Below, one piece after another: positions 35,883 through 44,457 of a stretch of 64,000 nt of DNA. The stretch is from Streptomyces sp. SID13031 (GTDB lineage: Bacteria; Actinomycetota; Actinomycetes; Propionibacteriales; Kribbellaceae). The first letter of the stretch is position 1, and every line of letters begins with the position of its first letter. Where the stretch lies: contig NZ_JAAGLV010000002.1 in NCBI RefSeq assembly GCF_010548305.1, positions 434,001 through 498,000 of the forward strand. Direction: 5' to 3'. Position numbers and translations under genes: made by a program. Under the pieces are notes generated by a model. The model saw only the letters and a program-made list of their open reading frames with translations, did no database searches and was not told the origin of the DNA.

Positions 35883-36533
35883 ATGCACCCATTTCAACCC
35901 GCCACCGCGGAGGCCGGCCCGATCGTGCCCGTCCTCGCGGGCAGCTTCTTGCCCAAGCTCGGTCCTGAACCCCCGACGGATGCCGAGCAGATCCAGGTCG
36001 GTGAGGCGCCCGACGACTTCGCCCATCTGTTCGACCGGCATGCCGTCACCATCCACCGGTACCTTGCCCGCCGGCTCGGCAGCACCGAGGCGGACGACCT
36101 GCTCGGCCAGACCTTCCTGATCGCCTTCGAACGAAAACACCAGTACGTCGGTTCGGCGGCCGGCGTGCAGGCCTGGCTCTACGGCATCGCCACCAACCTG
36201 ATCCACCGCAGACGCCGCGACGAGGTCCGTCAGTACCGGGCCTACACCCGCTCCGAACCGGCCGGCTTCGACCAGCACGACGACCCGCTCGCCACGGAGG
36301 TCGCAGCGCGAGTCGATGCCGCCTCAGCGTCCCGGGTTCTTACCGGCGTACTGGCCAACCTGCGACAGGCGGAGCGCGACGTACTGCTGCTCTATGCCTG
36401 GGAAGACCTCAGCTACGCCGAGATCGCCGAGGCCCTCAACCTGCCCATCGGGACCGTCCGGTCCCGCCTCCACCGAGCCCGCCGAGCCCTCCGCTCCGCG
36501 CTCGGCCCCGACTTCGAGGAGAACCTCTCATGA
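35883..36533 (+). CDS. ECF sigma factor
   Basis: 216 residues from ATG 35883; no strong ribosome-binding site confirms this start. Region 2: FAHLFDRHAVTIHRYLARRL and ADDLLGQTFLIAFERK. Region 4: LRQAERDVLLLYAWEDLSYA followed by EIAEALNLPIGTVRSRLHRA. Its stop overlaps the start of a CU044_5270-type membrane protein, the standard partner for this sigma group. Confidence 0.88.
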   Translation: MHPFQPATAEAGPIVPVLAGSFLPKLGPEPPTDAEQIQVGEAPDDFAHLFDRHAVTIHRYLARRLGSTEADDLLGQTFLIAFERKHQYVGSAAGVQAWLYGIATNLIHRRRRDEVRQYRAYTRSEPAGFDQHDDPLATEVAARVDAASASRVLTGVLANLRQAERDVLLLYAWEDLSYAEIAEALNLPIGTVRSRLHRARRALRSALGPDFEENLS

Positions 36534-37624
36534 ACGAACTCGACCTGCTCAAGCAGGTACGCAACGACGTACCGGACCCCGATCCACTAGCCCTGGCCCG
36601 AGCCCGCCAGCGCCTCCTGACCTCTCCCCCGGTACGCCGCCGCGCTACGCTACCGCGCGTCCTGGTAGCCGCCAGCCTTGCCCTCACCCTGGCCGGCGCC
36701 CTCCTGGCCGCCGACGTGGTCCGCCACGACAGCAGCCCTCTGCCCGGCACGGTCGCCGACGCGAGCACCTTCCTCGCCGACGCCGCCAGCTTGTCCAGTG
36801 CCAATCCCGACGCCCCGATCCCGGCCGGGCACTACCGCCAGACCACGATTCAGATGGTCCGGATCGATTCGTTCGGAACCAACCCGGGCCAGCGGGCGTC
36901 GCTGTACACCCGGATCGACAAGTGGATCCCGGCGGGCAAGAGCAGGCAGTACCCGACAAGGGTCGACGAGAACTTCAAGGTGGACTTTCCGACCCCCGAG
37001 GCCCGGCAGGCGGCCCTCAAGCTGGCGTCCTATCTGTTCGTGGACGAGAAGCCCAAGTTCTACCTCGACCAGCAGTGCGGGAATCCCACCCTCGTGGTCT
37101 CGAGTAAGCGGCCGGGCGGCGCCCGGGACACGTTCTGCAAACCCAGCTGGAGAAACCCGACCCCCGAGTTCCTCGCCCGCCAGCCAAGGAATCCGGATGC
37201 CCTGCTGACCGCGCTGCGCAACAACACCGAGTCGGGGGCCGGGACGCTCGAGCCCGATGAAAGAGCCTTTTGGCACATCTCCACCGGCCTGGGCACAGGA
37301 CTCGTACCGGCTGACCTGCGTGCTGCCCTCTACCAGGCGGCCCGCAAGATCCCGGGAATCCAGCTCCAGGCCGACGTACGTACCCTGGACGGCAGACACG
37401 GCCGCGCGGTCGGCTTCGAAAGAAACGGGTACCGCAGCGACATCATCATCTCTCCATCAGACGGCAAGGCCATCGGCTACCGACTGGTCGTCACTCGAGA
37501 CCACCCAGGCAAGCCCACCACCGACAGCGCAGGCCACCCCTACCAGGTCCTCCGCGCCGGCGACATCGCCCTCGAGACCTCCATCCTCACCCGCATCACC
37601 CCCATCCGCCCGCCCACAAAGTGA
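36530..37624 (+). CDS. CU044_5270 family membrane protein (sigma partner)
   Basis: 364 residues, ATGA overlap with the sigma gene. The short N-terminus MNELDLLKQVRNDVPDPDPL and helix LVAASLALTLAGALLAADVV at about residues 44-64 precede a large extracytoplasmic domain (HYRQTTIQMVRIDSF, GTGLVPADLRAALYQAARKI, YRSDIIISPSDGKAIGYRLV). This matches the CU044_5270 family, always found beside ECF sigma genes and thought to regulate them. A long hairpin ends the operon. Confidence 0.85.
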   Translation: MNELDLLKQVRNDVPDPDPLALARARQRLLTSPPVRRRATLPRVLVAASLALTLAGALLAADVVRHDSSPLPGTVADASTFLADAASLSSANPDAPIPAGHYRQTTIQMVRIDSFGTNPGQRASLYTRIDKWIPAGKSRQYPTRVDENFKVDFPTPEARQAALKLASYLFVDEKPKFYLDQQCGNPTLVVSSKRPGGARDTFCKPSWRNPTPEFLARQPRNPDALLTALRNNTESGAGTLEPDERAFWHISTGLGTGLVPADLRAALYQAARKIPGIQLQADVRTLDGRHGRAVGFERNGYRSDIIISPSDGKAIGYRLVVTRDHPGKPTTDSAGHPYQVLRAGDIALETSILTRITPIRPPTK

Positions 37625-37634
37625 ACCCACCACA

Positions 37635-37676
37635 CGCCGCCCACCCACTCCCGTCATACGGGGTGGGTGGGCGGCG
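37635..37676 (+). terminator. long GC hairpin terminator
   Basis: Perfect 14-bp stem CGCCGCCCACCCAC / GTGGGTGGGCGGCG with a 14-base loop, 11 bp after the stop codon. Confidence 0.85.
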
Positions 37677-37787
37677 AACTGCCCTAGGCTATGGCAAGGC
37701 CTCCGGGGCTCTGTGATGCCTGGCGTGACCTTTCAGCTGCTCGAGAACCGCCCTTCGACCTGAACAGCTGGACTGAGTGGAGTTAGG

Positions 37788-37990
37788 TCGCCGGACCCAT
37801 TCTTCTGGCGAGCTGCCGTACCGGCGGTGCTGATCGCTTGCCTCGGTGGAGGAGGTCCATGACGAGTTGCCGGGCCATGGGCCGGTTGTGCACGTGGGCC
37901 GGAGCGAGCCGTTCGGCGGTGAGGAGAGCATCGGGTGCCGCGTCGTCTCGGTGGACCATGGCGAGGCTGCGAGCGCGGCAGGTCCAGTCT
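37788..37990 (-). pseudogene. C-terminal fragment of an XRE-type regulator
   Basis: The minus strand reads APDALLTAERLAPAHVHNRP, then MARQLVMDLLHRGKRSAPPV and RQLARRMG before a stop. This is the typical tail of actinobacterial XRE regulators (RPLVRDLV...RLAxRxG). The helix-turn-helix half is missing. Confidence 0.6.
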
Positions 37991-38077
37991 TCTGCTACGA
38001 CAACGGCCGCCAGATAGGGCTAGCCGTCAACCGAACCGAGGGGCAGTCCCGTCAGCAAACCTCGAATGGAGACCCCG

Positions 38078-38191
38078 ATGAAGCGACGTGTCATTTCGGC
38101 GGCTGTAGCAACAGCGGGATTGCTCGGCAGTGCCCTGGCTAGGACGGCAGCCGTAGTTCGTGATCTGGCGGTGTGGCGGTCCCGGACGTAG
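38078..38191 (+). pseudogene. orphan signal peptide of a lost secreted protein
   Basis: ATG with GGAGACCCCG upstream; MKRRVISAAVATAGLLGSAL is a good signal peptide. Right after it (at 38137) begins a 28-bp sequence also present at 40066, and the frame ends after 37 codons. The mature domain has been replaced by rearranged DNA. Confidence 0.5.
38137..38164 (+). repeat. 28-bp direct repeat, copy 1
   Basis: GGCTAG-G/T-ACGGCAGCCGTAGTTCGTGAT; 27 of 28 bases agree with copy 2 at 40066-40093. The two copies flank an IS701 remnant and a sigma/partner gene pair. Confidence 0.8.
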
Positions 38192-38215
38192 CGCGGCCAC
38201 CGTTTGATGATCTCG

Positions 38216-38410
38216 GGTTGTGTGGGCTCAAGAAGATCTCGCGGTGGCCGCGGGGCAAAGCATAGAGCCTGGTCGTTGGCGGGTGGAGTTTGTTGGGTTG
38301 ATGGTGCGGATCGCGTCTCGGTTCGCGCGAGTGGAGTTGCGGCGGCTGGCGCGGGATGGGGTCGCTGGGTTGATGTCAGGGTTGGCAGTGAAGAACTGCT
38401 GGACGCTGGC
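38216..38410 (+). mobile_element. IS701-family transposase N-terminal remnant
   Basis: The plus strand reads EFVGLMVRIASRFARVELRR followed by LARDGVAGLMSGLAVKNCWT and LAE, the start of IS701-like DDE transposases (R..GLL..L..KNCWTIAE). The rest is lost. Confidence 0.7.
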
Positions 38411-38668
38411 GGAGCGGCGAAGCTGCCGGTCAAGAGCAACCAGCGTCGCCGTGCGGGTCTTCGCCGTCGCTCTTCGACGGAGAGATCTCCCCGGATGCTC
38501 GGGTAGATGAGGCGCAGGAAACCTGCCAGGCTGCGGCAGATGAGTGGAATCCCACCTTCTCGAAGAGCTGCATCCGGCACGGCTGCAAGACGTTCGACGG
38601 GGCGGCAGTCTCGATGAGCGACCTGAGGCCGGGATGTAAGCGAATCTCTGCTGTGGGGATATGAGGGT
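38411..38668. other. no supported gene
   Basis: Plus strand DEAQETCQAAADEWNPTFSK and CIRHGCKTFDGAAVSMSD is a coherent short stretch with cysteines but lacks a start and recognisable family; probably a scrap. Confidence 0.4.
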
Positions 38669-39259
38669 GTGAAGCAAACAACACCAGGCGGGCAGTTCGA
38701 GCAGCTGTACCGGGCGAACTACGAGGCCGTGCTGACCTACGTCGTCCGCCGGACGGTGGGCGTGGAGGCGGCTCGCGACGTTGTCTCGGAGGTGTTCGAG
38801 ATTGCGTGGCGACGCCGCGACGAGATCCCGGCCCAACACGTACTGCCGTGGCTGTACCGGGTTGCGGCCAACCGGCTCGGACATCGGTACCGCAGTGACC
38901 AGCGCGAACTCCAAGCGCTGCGACGGCTCGCCACCGAGACCGCCACGGACAGTGCCACGCGAGGCCCCGCGGAGCAGGTGGAGGCGGCACATGCGCTGGC
39001 CGAGGTGACCACGGCGCTCGGCCGACTCGGCCTCAAGGATCAGCAGGTCCTGCTGCTCAATGCCTGGGAAGGTCTCTCCGGCCACGAGCTGGCTGTCGCG
39101 CTCGGATGCTCCACCACGGCGGCCGGAGTTCGGCTGCACCGTGCCCGGCGACGGCTCAAGTCCGCCGTCGGTACCGATCGTGAATCTTCCACCCCGCCGG
39201 TAGTCGGCCCCGCGCCCTCCGTCGACGGACCCGTTCAGAGAACAGGACACAGCTCATGA
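38669..39259 (+). CDS. ECF sigma factor
   Basis: 196 residues from GTG 38669 (ATGAGGGT upstream). Region 2: FEQLYRANYEAVLTYVVRRT and ARDVVSEVFEIAWRRRDEIP. Region 4: LKDQQVLLLNAWEGLSGHEL followed by AVALGCSTTAAGVRLHRARR. The stop overlaps the next start. It is the third intact sigma/partner pair in the window. Confidence 0.87.
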   Translation: MKQTTPGGQFEQLYRANYEAVLTYVVRRTVGVEAARDVVSEVFEIAWRRRDEIPAQHVLPWLYRVAANRLGHRYRSDQRELQALRRLATETATDSATRGPAEQVEAAHALAEVTTALGRLGLKDQQVLLLNAWEGLSGHELAVALGCSTTAAGVRLHRARRRLKSAVGTDRESSTPPVVGPAPSVDGPVQRTGHSS

Positions 39260-39909
39260 CGCGTATTTCGAGGATGGACACACTCCGCAGCAACGATCCC
39301 GCCGCCAACGCGGCACCCTCGCTCGACGCCCGTGCCGAGGCCGACCTCCAGCGAATTATCGGCATCCCAGCCGAGGGGGGCTCAGTCGGTGACGTCCGGC
39401 AACCCAGTCCGGTACGGCGGTCGCGGAGGCGTCTGGCCGTCGCCGTCGCGGCGGGTGGTGCCCTGGTGGCCGGCATCGTGGTCGCCGCACCCCTGGTAGG
39501 TGGCGGGGAGACCGCCTCACCGGCGTACGCGGTGACCGACGCCGGGAACGGCAAGATCACGGTCACCATCTACCGGGCCGAGGATGCCGACGGACTGGAA
39601 CGCCGACTCGCCCAGGCCGGGCTCCGGGCCGAGGTCGTCTACTTCCCGCGCGGCATGCGTTGCGAACGGTCGCCGCGGGGTGTTGGGTTCGACGGCCAGT
39701 GGAGCAGCGCCGACAACTGGGACGGACAACGGTCGCACGGAATTTCGTACACGCTCAAGCCGTCCGAGTTCAAGGACGCCACCTTGGTGATCGAGCAATC
39801 CAACTCGAACGCAACGGCGCCAGGGCAGCCGACCGTACTCTTCAGCAACAGGATGGGCTTCCTGAAAAACGGCACCTTCGGCCCCTGCGTTCTGACACCG
39901 ATGCGCTGA
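39256..39909 (+). CDS. membrane-anchored partner of the sigma factor
   Basis: 217 residues, ATGA overlap. The N-terminal cytoplasmic 55 or so residues (TLRSNDPAANAAPSLDARAE, ADLQRIIGI) are followed by one helix (RRLAVAVAAGGALVAGIVVA) and an extracytoplasmic domain containing two cysteines (RGMRCERSPRGVGFDGQWSS, GPCVLTPMR). The layout suggests anti-sigma function, but there is no known zinc motif. A hairpin follows 12 bp later. Confidence 0.75.
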   Translation: MTRISRMDTLRSNDPAANAAPSLDARAEADLQRIIGIPAEGGSVGDVRQPSPVRRSRRRLAVAVAAGGALVAGIVVAAPLVGGGETASPAYAVTDAGNGKITVTIYRAEDADGLERRLAQAGLRAEVVYFPRGMRCERSPRGVGFDGQWSSADNWDGQRSHGISYTLKPSEFKDATLVIEQSNSNATAPGQPTVLFSNRMGFLKNGTFGPCVLTPMR

Positions 39910-39920
39910 CCGTTGCCGGA

Positions 39921-39980
39921 CAGGCACCAGTCGTCCTCGCCGGCATCCTTGGGGAGGCGGGCGATCACGACTGGTGCCTG
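39921..39980 (+). terminator. terminator-like inverted repeat
   Basis: Perfect 14-bp arms CAGGCACCAGTCGT / ACGACTGGTGCCTG separated by 32 bases that can pair further. Confidence 0.65.
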
Positions 39981-40065
39981 CTTGGTTGGAGCGACGTTGC
40001 AGTCCTGCCCCGTAGTTCGTCGGCGTTCGGCGTGTCGACGACGAACCGCTCCGGCAGATCCGCCC

Positions 40066-40093
40066 GGCTAGTACGGCAGCCGTAGTTCGTGAT
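40066..40093 (+). repeat. 28-bp direct repeat, copy 2
   Basis: See copy 1 at 38137-38164. This copy marks the point where the DUF305 remnant loses similarity to its family. Confidence 0.8.
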
Positions 40094-40094
40094 G

Positions 40095-40290
40095 TTCATG
40101 CTGGTCAGCCAGCCCGACAGGGTCTTGATCTCGGGGTCCTGTGCGGCCTTGATCGCGGTGGAGAGCTTCTTGACCTCGGCTGTGGTCGCCTTGCGGGCCG
40201 CCATCGTTGCCATCTGCACGGCTTGCTGGTGGTGGGGGATCATCTGGGTCGCGAACGTGACATCGGCGTCGTTGAACCCCCCGGCCGGCG
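40095..40290 (-). pseudogene. DUF305 fragment
   Basis: The minus strand reads FNDADVTFATQMIPHHQQAV followed by QMATMAARKATTAEVKKLST and AAQDPEIKTLSGWLTSM. This is the DUF305 core with the HHQQAV motif. The signal/lipoprotein N-terminus and one full C-terminal end are missing; upstream it is fused to a reductase fragment read on the other strand. Confidence 0.7.
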
Positions 40291-40317
40291 CGGGGGCCGG
40301 CGGGAGCGAGGTGCTCG

Positions 40318-40631
40318 GGCCGGTGGCTTTTGAGCCGTGGTTCGCTCCCGACGCCGACGAGCGGATCATCGTGCACCGCACCGTCGACGGTCTGGTCCAG
40401 ACGCTGGAGGACCGTGGCGCCAAGCGGGTCTACGCCGACGGCGGCCGGGTGATCCAGACGTTCCTGCGAGCCGGCCTGCTGAAGGAGCTGACCATCACGG
40501 TCGTCCCCGTCCTGCTCGGCCAGGGCATCCCGCTGTTCGGCGAGCTCTGCGCGCACGTCGCCCTCACCCACAACGCCACCCGCACCCTCGGCGCCGGCCT
40601 CACCCAGTCGGACTACACCGTCAAACGCTAG
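40318..40631 (+). pseudogene. RibD C-terminal (dihydrofolate-reductase-like) fragment
   Basis: The plus strand encodes RGAKRVYADGGRVIQTFLRA followed by GLLKELTITVVPVLLGQGIP and ends TLGAGLTQSDYTVKR, the C-terminal half of a RibD-like reductase. The N-terminal half is gone and replaced by the DUF305 remnant. The last codons overlap the converging S26 gene by 4 bp. Confidence 0.75.
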
Positions 40632-41056
40632 AAGAGCGCCCAGCCGACGGCGATGCCGAGAAGGCTGTGGGTCTGGAAATAGCCGGTGGTGCGGGAGTCA
40701 AAGCTGGCGGTGGGGTTGTCGCCGAGCAGGACGAGTCGGCCGGCCGGTACTACGTCGTCGGGGGCGTCCCGGAGAGCTGCTACTTCGTCGCGTGGCACCG
40801 GGTCGCCGGGGAGGGCGACGAGGCGTTTCACCAGCCACTCTGGGTCGCCGGGTATGGCGGACGGGTGGGCGACCACGATGATCTGCCCGCGTTGCAGCTG
40901 ATCCGGGCCAGCCCGTCGTACCAGGATCCGCTCGCCGGCTTGGAGGGTCGGCGACATGCTGGTTCCGACGACTCGGACGCTGACATAGCGACGGCGTACC
41001 GCGAGTACAACCGCCGCCAACGCGACCACAGTGCCGAGGCGCCACGGGCTCATCAT
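40628..41056 (-). CDS. S26 signal peptidase, cluster 2
   Basis: 142 residues, ATG overlapping the ABC exporter stop (ATGATGA). One N-terminal helix (LGTVVALAAVVLAV), catalytic Ser33 in VVGTSMSPTL, Lys77 in EWLVKRLVALPGDPVP, and the GDNPTASFDSR box are all present. It is the last gene of a five-gene operon that starts with the cysteine-rich peptide, so it probably removes that peptide's leader (ATAGA site) during or after export. Confidence 0.9.
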   Translation of the reverse strand: MMSPWRLGTVVALAAVVLAVRRRYVSVRVVGTSMSPTLQAGERILVRRAGPDQLQRGQIIVVAHPSAIPGDPEWLVKRLVALPGDPVPRDEVAALRDAPDDVVPAGRLVLLGDNPTASFDSRTTGYFQTHSLLGIAVGWALF

Positions 41057-42948
41057 CTGGTGCTCACGTCCTGGTAGCCCTCCGACTGAAGGCTGAACAG
41101 CCGGGCGTACTCGCCCTCGCTGCCGATCAGCTCGAGATGTGTGCCCTGCTCGACCACCCGGCCCTCCGCCAGTACGACGATCCGGTCTGCGTCGCGAACG
41201 GCTCCCAGACGGTGCGAGATCAGCACGCTGGTGGCGTCGGCGCGGTGCTCGCGGAGTCCGCGATGGATCTGGTGCTCGGCTTCGGCGTCCAGCCCGGAGC
41301 TGGGCTCATCGAGGATCAGCAGGTCGCGGCGATCGCGCATGAACGCCCTGGCCAACGCCAGCCGCTGACTCTGCCCACCGGACAGCATCGTGCCGACGCC
41401 GGCTTCGTCCTCTTCCGAAATGAAGGCCCGGGACAGCAGGGTTCGATAGCCGCGCGGCATCGCCTGGACGGTCTGGTCGAAGCCGGCGCGGGTGGCAGCA
41501 GCTTGGACCCTGGGCTCGTCGGTCAGAGCCGGCAGGTCGCCGATGCCGATATTGTCCGCAACGGTCAGGTCGTAGGTCATGAAGTCCTGGAAGACCGCGC
41601 CGATCCGGTCGCGCAGGCTTTCGACGGACAGCTCCCGCAGCTCCTGGCCGTCCCAGGTGATCGTGCCGCGGTCCGGGTCATAGAAGCGGCAGAGCAGCTT
41701 CACCAATGTGCTCTTCCCGGCTCCGTTGAGACCGACCAGCGCCAGCGACTCACCGGCCCGGATGGTGAGGTCGACGCCACGCAGTACCCACGGCTGGTCG
41801 GGTCCGTAACGGAACCAGACATCCCGCAGCTCGATCGCGGTGCGCAGTTCCGGGACCGGCCGGGCGTCAGGCGCTGACGTGAGATCCGGTTGGATTGTGA
41901 TCACGGCTTGGTAGTGCTCGTGGGTGATCAGCGATTGGTTCAGGAAGCCAAGTTGCCCGACCAGGGCGCCGGTACCGGCCAGCACGCCGGTCAGCGCCGC
42001 GACGAAGGCGGACACGTCGCCCACGCTCAGCTGACCATTGCCTGCAGCAACGATTGCCCAGAGGACGCCGGCACCGCTGACCACCGCGGACAGGATGCCA
42101 AGCAACACCTGGGCCCGCAGCTCACGCCGGTCCAGGCTGCGGCGCTGACCGTCGGCCTTGCCGAGTTCGGTCAGCATCCGGAGGCGGAAGAAGTCGCCCA
42201 GGTTGAGCAGCCGCAATTCCTTCGCTGCCGGCAGCTCGAGTTGTAGGTCGGCGTAGAACATCTCCCGGCGCTCGACCGGACTGATCCGCCAGAGCATCGT
42301 GGCCCGGCTGCGACTCAGCCTGAGCTGGGCGATGAGAGAGGGCAGACCACCGACCACCGCGACGGCGGCGAGCATGGGACTAACGGCCACCAGTACTGCG
42401 ACCAGGCCGATCAGCGTGATGAGGCTTTGAGCGACCGCCAGTACGCCGTCCACGGTCTGCGCCGGGCCGGATCGACCCGCCTGTTGCGCCATTCTCAGCC
42501 GGTCGCGGAAGGCGGGATCCTCCATGCGAGCGAGGCCGGTCAGCCTGCCGGTCGCGAGGTAGAGGTCGGACAGCGCACGACGCCCGGTTCGCCTGCCGAC
42601 CTCGTTGTGGAGATAGCGCTGTGCGGGCGGCAGCAGCGCGGCCAGGAAGCCGAGTGCGACCAGCCCGATCCCGCTCCAGGGCACACCGTCGCCGCCGAGC
42701 GCGAGACGGTCGAGGAGCCGCTTGAGGAACCAGACCGACGCCACCGGGAGCAGCGCGCTCACCACCGTGATCCCGAGATAGCCGATCAGCCGCACCCCCG
42801 AGGCAACCCACGCCAGCCGGTACGCCGTACCGATCCCCGCCACCCACCTGAACCGCCGGCCGGCCCCGGATGCAGCCGCTTCGTCGGGTGGGGCTGAGCT
42901 GTCTGGCGGGCCGAGCGCGTTGGGTGCGGCCTGGTCGGGTGGGGTCAA
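41053..42948 (-). CDS. ABC exporter (fused permease and ATPase), cluster 2
   Basis: 631 residues, TTG overlapping the thioredoxin stop codon (TTGA). A six-helix membrane domain is followed by Walker A GLNGAGKST (near residue 406), signature LSGGQSQRLALARA, Walker B DLLILDEPSSGLD and SVLISHRLGAVRDADRIVV. There is no C39 domain. It is colinear with the cluster 1 exporter over nearly its whole length. It likely exports the peptide encoded at 44107-44298. Confidence 0.92.
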   Translation of the reverse strand: MTPPDQAAPNALGPPDSSAPPDEAAASGAGRRFRWVAGIGTAYRLAWVASGVRLIGYLGITVVSALLPVASVWFLKRLLDRLALGGDGVPWSGIGLVALGFLAALLPPAQRYLHNEVGRRTGRRALSDLYLATGRLTGLARMEDPAFRDRLRMAQQAGRSGPAQTVDGVLAVAQSLITLIGLVAVLVAVSPMLAAVAVVGGLPSLIAQLRLSRSRATMLWRISPVERREMFYADLQLELPAAKELRLLNLGDFFRLRMLTELGKADGQRRSLDRRELRAQVLLGILSAVVSGAGVLWAIVAAGNGQLSVGDVSAFVAALTGVLAGTGALVGQLGFLNQSLITHEHYQAVITIQPDLTSAPDARPVPELRTAIELRDVWFRYGPDQPWVLRGVDLTIRAGESLALVGLNGAGKSTLVKLLCRFYDPDRGTITWDGQELRELSVESLRDRIGAVFQDFMTYDLTVADNIGIGDLPALTDEPRVQAAATRAGFDQTVQAMPRGYRTLLSRAFISEEDEAGVGTMLSGGQSQRLALARAFMRDRRDLLILDEPSSGLDAEAEHQIHRGLREHRADATSVLISHRLGAVRDADRIVVLAEGRVVEQGTHLELIGSEGEYARLFSLQSEGYQDVSTR

Positions 42949-43493
42949 GGGCGGAGGGCCGAGACCTGGAAGTCGGTCGCGCGCAGGTCGCCTTCCTCGA
43001 CGATCGCGAACGCCGGGAACCCCTTGATCCCGAACGCCTTCTGTACCGGCCCGTCCTCGTCCTCGCGGATCACCAGCACCTCGGACCGCCCGGCCAGCAG
43101 CTCCTCGACGTACGACGATGCCGCATCGTCATCGGGGCCGGCGACGACTGCCAGCACCTGAACGTCGGCAGGCTCGCGCTCGGCGGTGACGACGAAGGGA
43201 ATGATCTGCTCGCGACAGGTCGAACAGCTCGGCGAGAAGAACCCGACCAGGCTCCGGCCGGCGACGGGCAACTGGACCGCAGTACCGTCGATCGTCACGG
43301 CGTCGACGCCGGCGACCTGTTCGCCGAGCTCGAGGGTTGTGGGCCGGACGTCGTTCGCCGGGATGCCCTGGTGGGGGTGCGGGTGCTGGCTCGCCGGTTG
43401 CTCGCGCAGTCTGCGGATGACACCGAAGGTCAGCACCAGGTTCAGCAAGCCGATCAGACCGACCAGCACGACGGCAGCGGACAGAACGGACAC
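42945..43493 (-). CDS. membrane-anchored TlpA/MauD-like thioredoxin, cluster 2
   Basis: 182 residues. An N-terminal anchor (VLSAAVVLVGLIGLLNLVLT) and FGVIRRLR are shared with the cluster 1 protein (VALIRRLR). The thioredoxin motif is FFSPSCSTCREQIIPF (Cys90, Cys93) and the later segment GIKGFPAFAIVEEG holds the cis-proline. It should act with the MauE-like protein on cysteines outside the membrane. Confidence 0.87.
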   Translation of the reverse strand: MSVLSAAVVLVGLIGLLNLVLTFGVIRRLREQPASQHPHPHQGIPANDVRPTTLELGEQVAGVDAVTIDGTAVQLPVAGRSLVGFFSPSCSTCREQIIPFVVTAEREPADVQVLAVVAGPDDDAASSYVEELLAGRSEVLVIREDEDGPVQKAFGIKGFPAFAIVEEGDLRATDFQVSALRP

Positions 43494-43503
43494 TTCAGCC
43501 TCC

Positions 43504-44052
43504 TCAGGCTGGGGCGGGGTGGAACAGTTCGGCCAGATCCTCCAGCCGGATGATCAACAGCGCACCGATCGCACCGGCCACGAGCCCCACCAGCAGACCT
43601 CCCGGTGACGACGCCTGACCGGATACGGTCGATGCCAGAACCGCAATGACCACCAGGGCGCTGTTCCGTGCGACGTGCAGTCGCCCGAGCGGACGGTTGC
43701 TCGCACCGAAGCAAGCGCAAGCCACCTTGCTGTCCCGCGCGACCGCGATCGCGACCCCGGCGGTCAGGATCGCCAACAGCACCGCTGCCGCGAGAGCTGC
43801 CCATTGCACGACGGCCAAGGTGCCTGGGAGCTTCGCAAGGCCTCCCGCGATCGCCCAGAACATTGCCGCAGTCAGCCCCACCTCCGTCGCCGGCAGCAGC
43901 ACGGCAACCGGCCGGACCCATCGCGCCGGGAGCAGCGGCCGCAAGGAGAACGCAAACGACCGCCACGCGACCGTACTACGAACCTTCCCGTACGCGGAGG
44001 CCGCGAAAACCGTGCCCAGCAAGGCGATCAGGGCCATCGAGGTGCCGGTCAA
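43504..44052 (-). CDS. MauE-like redox membrane protein, cluster 2
   Basis: 182 residues from TTG 44052 (ATG 44037 possible). Four to five helices are visible (ALIALLGTVFAASAYGKVRS, VRPVAVLLPATEVGLTAAMF, VQWAALAAAVLLAILTAGVA, SPGGLLVGLVAGAIGALLII). The CACFG motif (Cys112, Cys114) follows the third. This is the full-length MauE form. MauE and MauD are known as maturation factors for the disulfide-rich small subunit of methylamine dehydrogenase, which fits a disulfide-forming role here. Confidence 0.82.
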   Translation of the reverse strand: MTGTSMALIALLGTVFAASAYGKVRSTVAWRSFAFSLRPLLPARWVRPVAVLLPATEVGLTAAMFWAIAGGLAKLPGTLAVVQWAALAAAVLLAILTAGVAIAVARDSKVACACFGASNRPLGRLHVARNSALVVIAVLASTVSGQASSPGGLLVGLVAGAIGALLIIRLEDLAELFHPAPA

Positions 44053-44106
44053 GGGTCAGTCCGCAGTACAACCGAGGTGTCCTGAGGACACGGTGCGGTT
44101 CATCAG

Positions 44107-44298
44107 TCAGCAGCTGACGCAGCCGATGCTGGTGGTCCGGCTGCAGTCACAGCTGGTCCGGTAGAGGTGCGCTCTCCGGCTACCGCACCCGCCGCAGTAG
44201 CCGACGTACGTGTCGCCACAGGGGCACGCACCAGCTGTCGCCTTCGGAGCCACCGCACTCACCATTCGGTCGGCCAGCCGTTGCACTGTCTTGCGCAT
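44107..44298 (-). CDS. cysteine-rich precursor peptide, cluster 2
   Basis: 63 residues, ATG 44298 with GGAAGGAGAG upstream. The leader LADRMVSAVAPKATAGA corresponds position by position to the cluster 1 leader LGDRMLSTVLPTATAQA. The mature part, from about Cys25, has eight cysteines (25, 27, 35, 38, 50, 52, 60, 63), including ACPCG, CGGCG and CDC, ending in Cys. Leaders are conserved while mature sequences and cysteine spacing differ, the pattern expected of ribosomal peptides with variable products. Confidence 0.78.
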   Translation of the reverse strand: MRKTVQRLADRMVSAVAPKATAGACPCGDTYVGYCGGCGSRRAHLYRTSCDCSRTTSIGCVSC

Positions 44299-44368
44299 CG
44301 ATCTCTCCTTCCTGACCCACCGCCGATCTGGCGGCGTCCCGGCGAGAGTCTCACAGCGCGTTGCCGCC

Positions 44369-44401
44369 TGAAAACACTGTGAAAGCACAGGCTCAACAGT
44401 T
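44369..44401 (+). promoter_or_regulatory. 11-bp-repeat (SARP-like) promoter
   Basis: TGAAAAC (44369-44375), 4 bp, TGAAAGC (44380-44386), A, then ACAGTT at 8 bp or AACAGT at 7 bp. It points toward the truncated MFS gene at 44458. Confidence 0.45.
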
Positions 44402-44457
44402 CCCGGTGAGTCAAATTCGCTTGCCTGGGCGGGGCGGCGCGAGCAGAATCGATTCTT

